7,998 bases of DNA from an uncultured Lachnospiraceae bacterium (lineage in GTDB: Bacteria > Bacillota > Clostridia > Lachnospirales > Lachnospiraceae), in assembly GCA_948438565.1 (NCBI GenBank), contig CAOJLW010000103.1:1-7998 (forward strand). The letters run 5' to 3'. This document shows, piece by piece, positions 5,813 to 7,998 of the stretch. A program made the translations under genes and the position numbers. Under the pieces are notes generated by a model. It saw only the letters and a list, made by a program, of their open reading frames with translations, did not search any database and was not told where the DNA came from. How positions within the stretch are numbered: the first letter of the stretch is position 1; every line of letters begins with the position of its first letter.

Positions 5813-7998
5813 TTATGTTATGCGCCAGATCGAAAAGGAGTTCCTGCCCCAAGCCAAAGCGTACCAAGCCGCCAGACCAATCACGGACAGACAGGATATA
5901 AAAGCGGCAAGCTTCCAATACCAGGGTTCTTTAAAATCAATCGTCACCTTTCCTTCGTATCCTGCCGGAAGCTCAAAACGAATCGTATTGTTTTCCCCGT
6001 CCTGTATGGTATAACGTCTGCCTTCTTCGTCTCTTACCACATAGCCTTTATAATGAAACATCGGCGCCTCCACGGCGCCTCCATCGTTTCCGGCCTTGCA
6101 ATACAACTCCATCCGGCAGCCGTCGCGCAGTAACACCTCGGCTTTTTCCATATTTTCTGTCTGAAGTTTACCGGATAACCGCTCCTTTTGGCTGCCCTTG
6201 CGCATATATTCCCCTCCTCCAACCGTATTCGTGTTTTTCTCGGCGGTGTCATAATAAAAAAGCATCTGCGCATCGTCTAAATAATTGCCGGTCAGATAGC
6301 ATACCATAAGCACGCTCGTCCCGACTGCCAGCATATAGACTGCTTTTTGCCAAAAAGCATCGAGTAAATCCGGGGCTTGCTTTAACAAAAAACCAAACAG
6401 CAATGTCAAAACGAGGACGGCAATCCCGATATAACGCCATGGAAACTGTACCTGAGCCAACAGCTTAAAAGCGATGCTGCGCGCTGCAAGCCGATTCCAC
6501 GGAAACCAATCTGTCGCCGCATACAGCAGAAAAACAGACAGACCGATGAATAACTTGGTTTGTATGAGCGCCTGGCCACGGCTCCATAACACAACGCCAA
6601 AAATCAACGCGGCCATCAATACCAGTCCCGGCGTCAACTGCATCACCGGATTGACATGAATCGAATTGACGCTGTATATATTTTTAAAAAATGCAAAAAA
6701 CGAAGCGGGCCCGATGCCGTTGCCCTGAATCTTTGTCCCGACTCCTCCGTTTATTCTGGATTCCACACAAAAAAAATAGTCCAAAAACGGAATCAAAAAA
6801 TACAGGCTAAACAGGCAGGTTTCGATCACCGCCACAAAATACGTCCGCAACACGGCCAGCCGGAACGTCTTTTTGGCCAAAACCAAACAGATCAGAGCCA
6901 GTACGGCCACAACCATTTCAGCGGAAAGGATATGCGTCGTCAACAGACCGCTCATTCCGACCGCCAGCATAGCTGCATTGTCCCGGCATACTTTTTTATC
7001 CGCAGGATCTTTGGTATAAATCCGATATACGGCCAGCGCAATCAATGGAAAAAACAGCATTGCGCTATATTCCCCTACCGCCGCGCGGACATACAGATTG
7101 ATCAGGCGGTACGAAGCCGTCATATAGACCAGACAGGCGGCATATGCAATCTTCCGTTTAGAAAAGATTCGCGCAAAACACAGATAAGACACCAGAGACG
7201 TCGCCAAATTGATGCCAAACACATATGCTTTGTACGCGGAAACCATGGAAAATCCGACAAGCCGAAGCAACGCCGGAACGTATAAAAGCAAATCCCCATA
7301 ATAGATCGACGGCGGATACCCATATCCCTCCAAAAACAGCGACGAAATCCGAACCGGGACGATCCCCCTTCCAATTTCCTGCGCCAGACCCTCGATACGC
7401 ATCAAATGAAATCCAATGTCATGCCCCCAGCCAATCCCGCTCGTAAAAAGCGGCAGAGAGGACAGACAGGCAATCCCCAAGAGAATCCGGAGCGTCTGTT
7501 TTTTTTCCGCTGCTTTTTTATAAAAGAACAGCCAGATATCCACGCATACAAAGACGGCCAGTAAAATCACAAACAGCCTTTGGACGGCATACATATTTTC
7601 TTCTAGCGTAATCTCCTGAATCTGAAACGAACCGATCCCGTTATAATAGATCGATAACTCAAAATCATCAATATCCTCCGTTAAGTCAAACGAATAGGAA
7701 ACCCTTGTCTGACTTGCCGGCAGAGACGCCCTGCCCGCCTTGATATAGACATCGTTGCCCGATCCGGCGCTGGGTTGAAAATTCTGATCGCTTTCACATT
7801 CATAACGGACGGATACCGTATACGATCCTCTGGCAAGCTCGATACATGGGCCATAAAGCAGCGGCGTATCTTCGTCGGCATACGCAGTATCCTCATCCGC
7901 ATACCATACGTCATTCTCATAGGAAATCCGATCCGACTGCATATCCGACAATCGAAACGTGGATTTCCAATGGTTGTGACGGCCATACATAATGGACG
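5813..7998 (-). CDS. Large polytopic membrane protein, PTPS-related / YfhO-like (GT-C-like); 5' end outside window
   Basis: The frame is open to the window edge. The ATG at 7990 is probably internal, since ATT and TCC codons precede it with no stop or ribosome site. Residues below count from 7990. Positions 1-130 form a beta-rich outside domain. A membrane segment lies at about 136-157, then about ten more up to 565. Positions 570-688 form a second soluble domain, and a last membrane segment lies at about 690-713. Family marks of the 6-pyruvoyl-tetrahydropterin-synthase-related membrane domain are GHDIGFHLMRIEGLAQEI (189-206), EGYGYPPSIYYGDLLLYVPALL (221-242), YRLINLYVRAAVGEYSAM (294-311) and QFPWRY (515-520). 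The early acidic GHD is placed like the catalytic Asp of GT-C glycosyltransferases. A role in envelope polysaccharide or lipid-linked sugar transfer is likely but not shown; the name does not imply pterin chemistry. It is the first visible gene of the operon. Confidence 0.8.
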   Translation of the reverse strand, partial: SIMYGRHNHWKSTFRLSDMQSDRISYENDVWYADEDTAYADEDTPLLYGPCIELARGSYTVSVRYECESDQNFQPSAGSGNDVYIKAGRASLPASQTRVSYSFDLTEDIDDFELSIYYNGIGSFQIQEITLEENMYAVQRLFVILLAVFVCVDIWLFFYKKAAEKKQTLRILLGIACLSSLPLFTSGIGWGHDIGFHLMRIEGLAQEIGRGIVPVRISSLFLEGYGYPPSIYYGDLLLYVPALLRLVGFSMVSAYKAYVFGINLATSLVSYLCFARIFSKRKIAYAACLVYMTASYRLINLYVRAAVGEYSAMLFFPLIALAVYRIYTKDPADKKVCRDNAAMLAVGMSGLLTTHILSAEMVVAVLALICLVLAKKTFRLAVLRTYFVAVIETCLFSLYFLIPFLDYFFCVESRINGGVGTKIQGNGIGPASFFAFFKNIYSVNSIHVNPVMQLTPGLVLMAALIFGVVLWSRGQALIQTKLFIGLSVFLLYAATDWFPWNRLAARSIAFKLLAQVQFPWRYIGIAVLVLTLLFGFLLKQAPDLLDAFWQKAVYMLAVGTSVLMVCYLTGNYLDDAQMLFYYDTAEKNTNTVGGGEYMRKGSQKERLSGKLQTENMEKAEVLLRDGCRMELYCKAGNDGGAVEAPMFHYKGYVVRDEEGRRYTIQDGENNTIRFELPAGYEGKVTIDFKEPWYWKLAAFISCLSVIGLAAWYALAWGRNSFSIWRIT
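7866..7904 (-). repeat. Diverged tandem duplication coding YADEDT x2
   Basis: Two 18-bp units (7866-7883 and 7887-7904), with a 21-bp period and a few synonymous differences, encode YADEDT-A-YADEDT in the N-terminal outside domain of the membrane protein (residues 30-42). The synonymous changes mean the peptide was kept while the DNA drifted. Confidence 0.6.

Noticed and set aside
4911..5918. Longer subtilase starting at ATG 5918
   Set aside because: It would overlap the upstream gene's conserved 3' end by 106 bp, and the extra 42 residues have no subtilase-like features. Homologues of this type open with the MDxVRRKL-like sequence at 5792.
6656..7285. 209-residue open frame on the + strand
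   Set aside because: It lies wholly antisense to the PTPS-related membrane protein, is rich in His/Arg/Gln as expected for an antisense shadow, and has no ribosome binding site or recognisable domain.

Overview
The window looks like a low-to-mid GC Firmicute of the Clostridia/Lachnospiraceae type. This is inferred from strong AGGAGG-type ribosome binding sites, short A/T-rich spacers, and protein families typical of gut Clostridia: a DacF-like carboxypeptidase, a 6-pyruvoyl-tetrahydropterin-synthase-related membrane protein, an AprX-like subtilase and an Rpn/PD-(D/E)XK protein. The assignment comes from reading the sequence, not from a search.

Left part (1-1430). A strong bidirectional hairpin terminator is followed by a short proline/glutamate-rich reading frame that is probably a gene remnant. 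Next comes a compact + strand unit, an extended -10 promoter followed by about 80 nt whose two ends pair and run into T9, which could be a small RNA. A minus-strand Rpn-family gene (454-1329) follows, with a good promoter of its own. Inside it, an AAGGAGG sits 9 nt before an in-frame ATG. That would make a 66-residue C-terminal protein carrying a four-residue glycine-spaced repeat helix. This is the gene-within-a-gene layout known for Rpn toxin/antitoxin anti-phage systems (full-length RpnL, C-terminal RpnS), and it is the most interesting item in the window.

Middle (1428-2219, + strand). This is the C-terminal two thirds of a D-alanyl-D-alanine carboxypeptidase. The KTG box is intact, but the SxxK catalytic region is gone and the SxN box is degraded. 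It is a pseudogene lying against the Rpn promoter region, as if a rearrangement at the Rpn locus removed its 5' end.

Right part (2250-7998, minus strand). Four genes are read right to left with gaps of 20, 33 and 33 nt, so probably one operon: a large polytopic membrane protein of the PTPS-related/GT-C-like type (5' end outside the window), a cytoplasmic AprX-like S8 serine protease, a cardiolipin synthase with both HKD motifs, and a secreted protein with a FlgD-like Ig domain followed by a transglutaminase-like domain with a full Cys-His-Asp triad. Their common theme is the cell envelope. No terminator is visible after the last gene, which ends 30 nt from the end of the carboxypeptidase remnant. 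No rRNA, tRNA, CRISPR array or insertion-sequence ends were seen.
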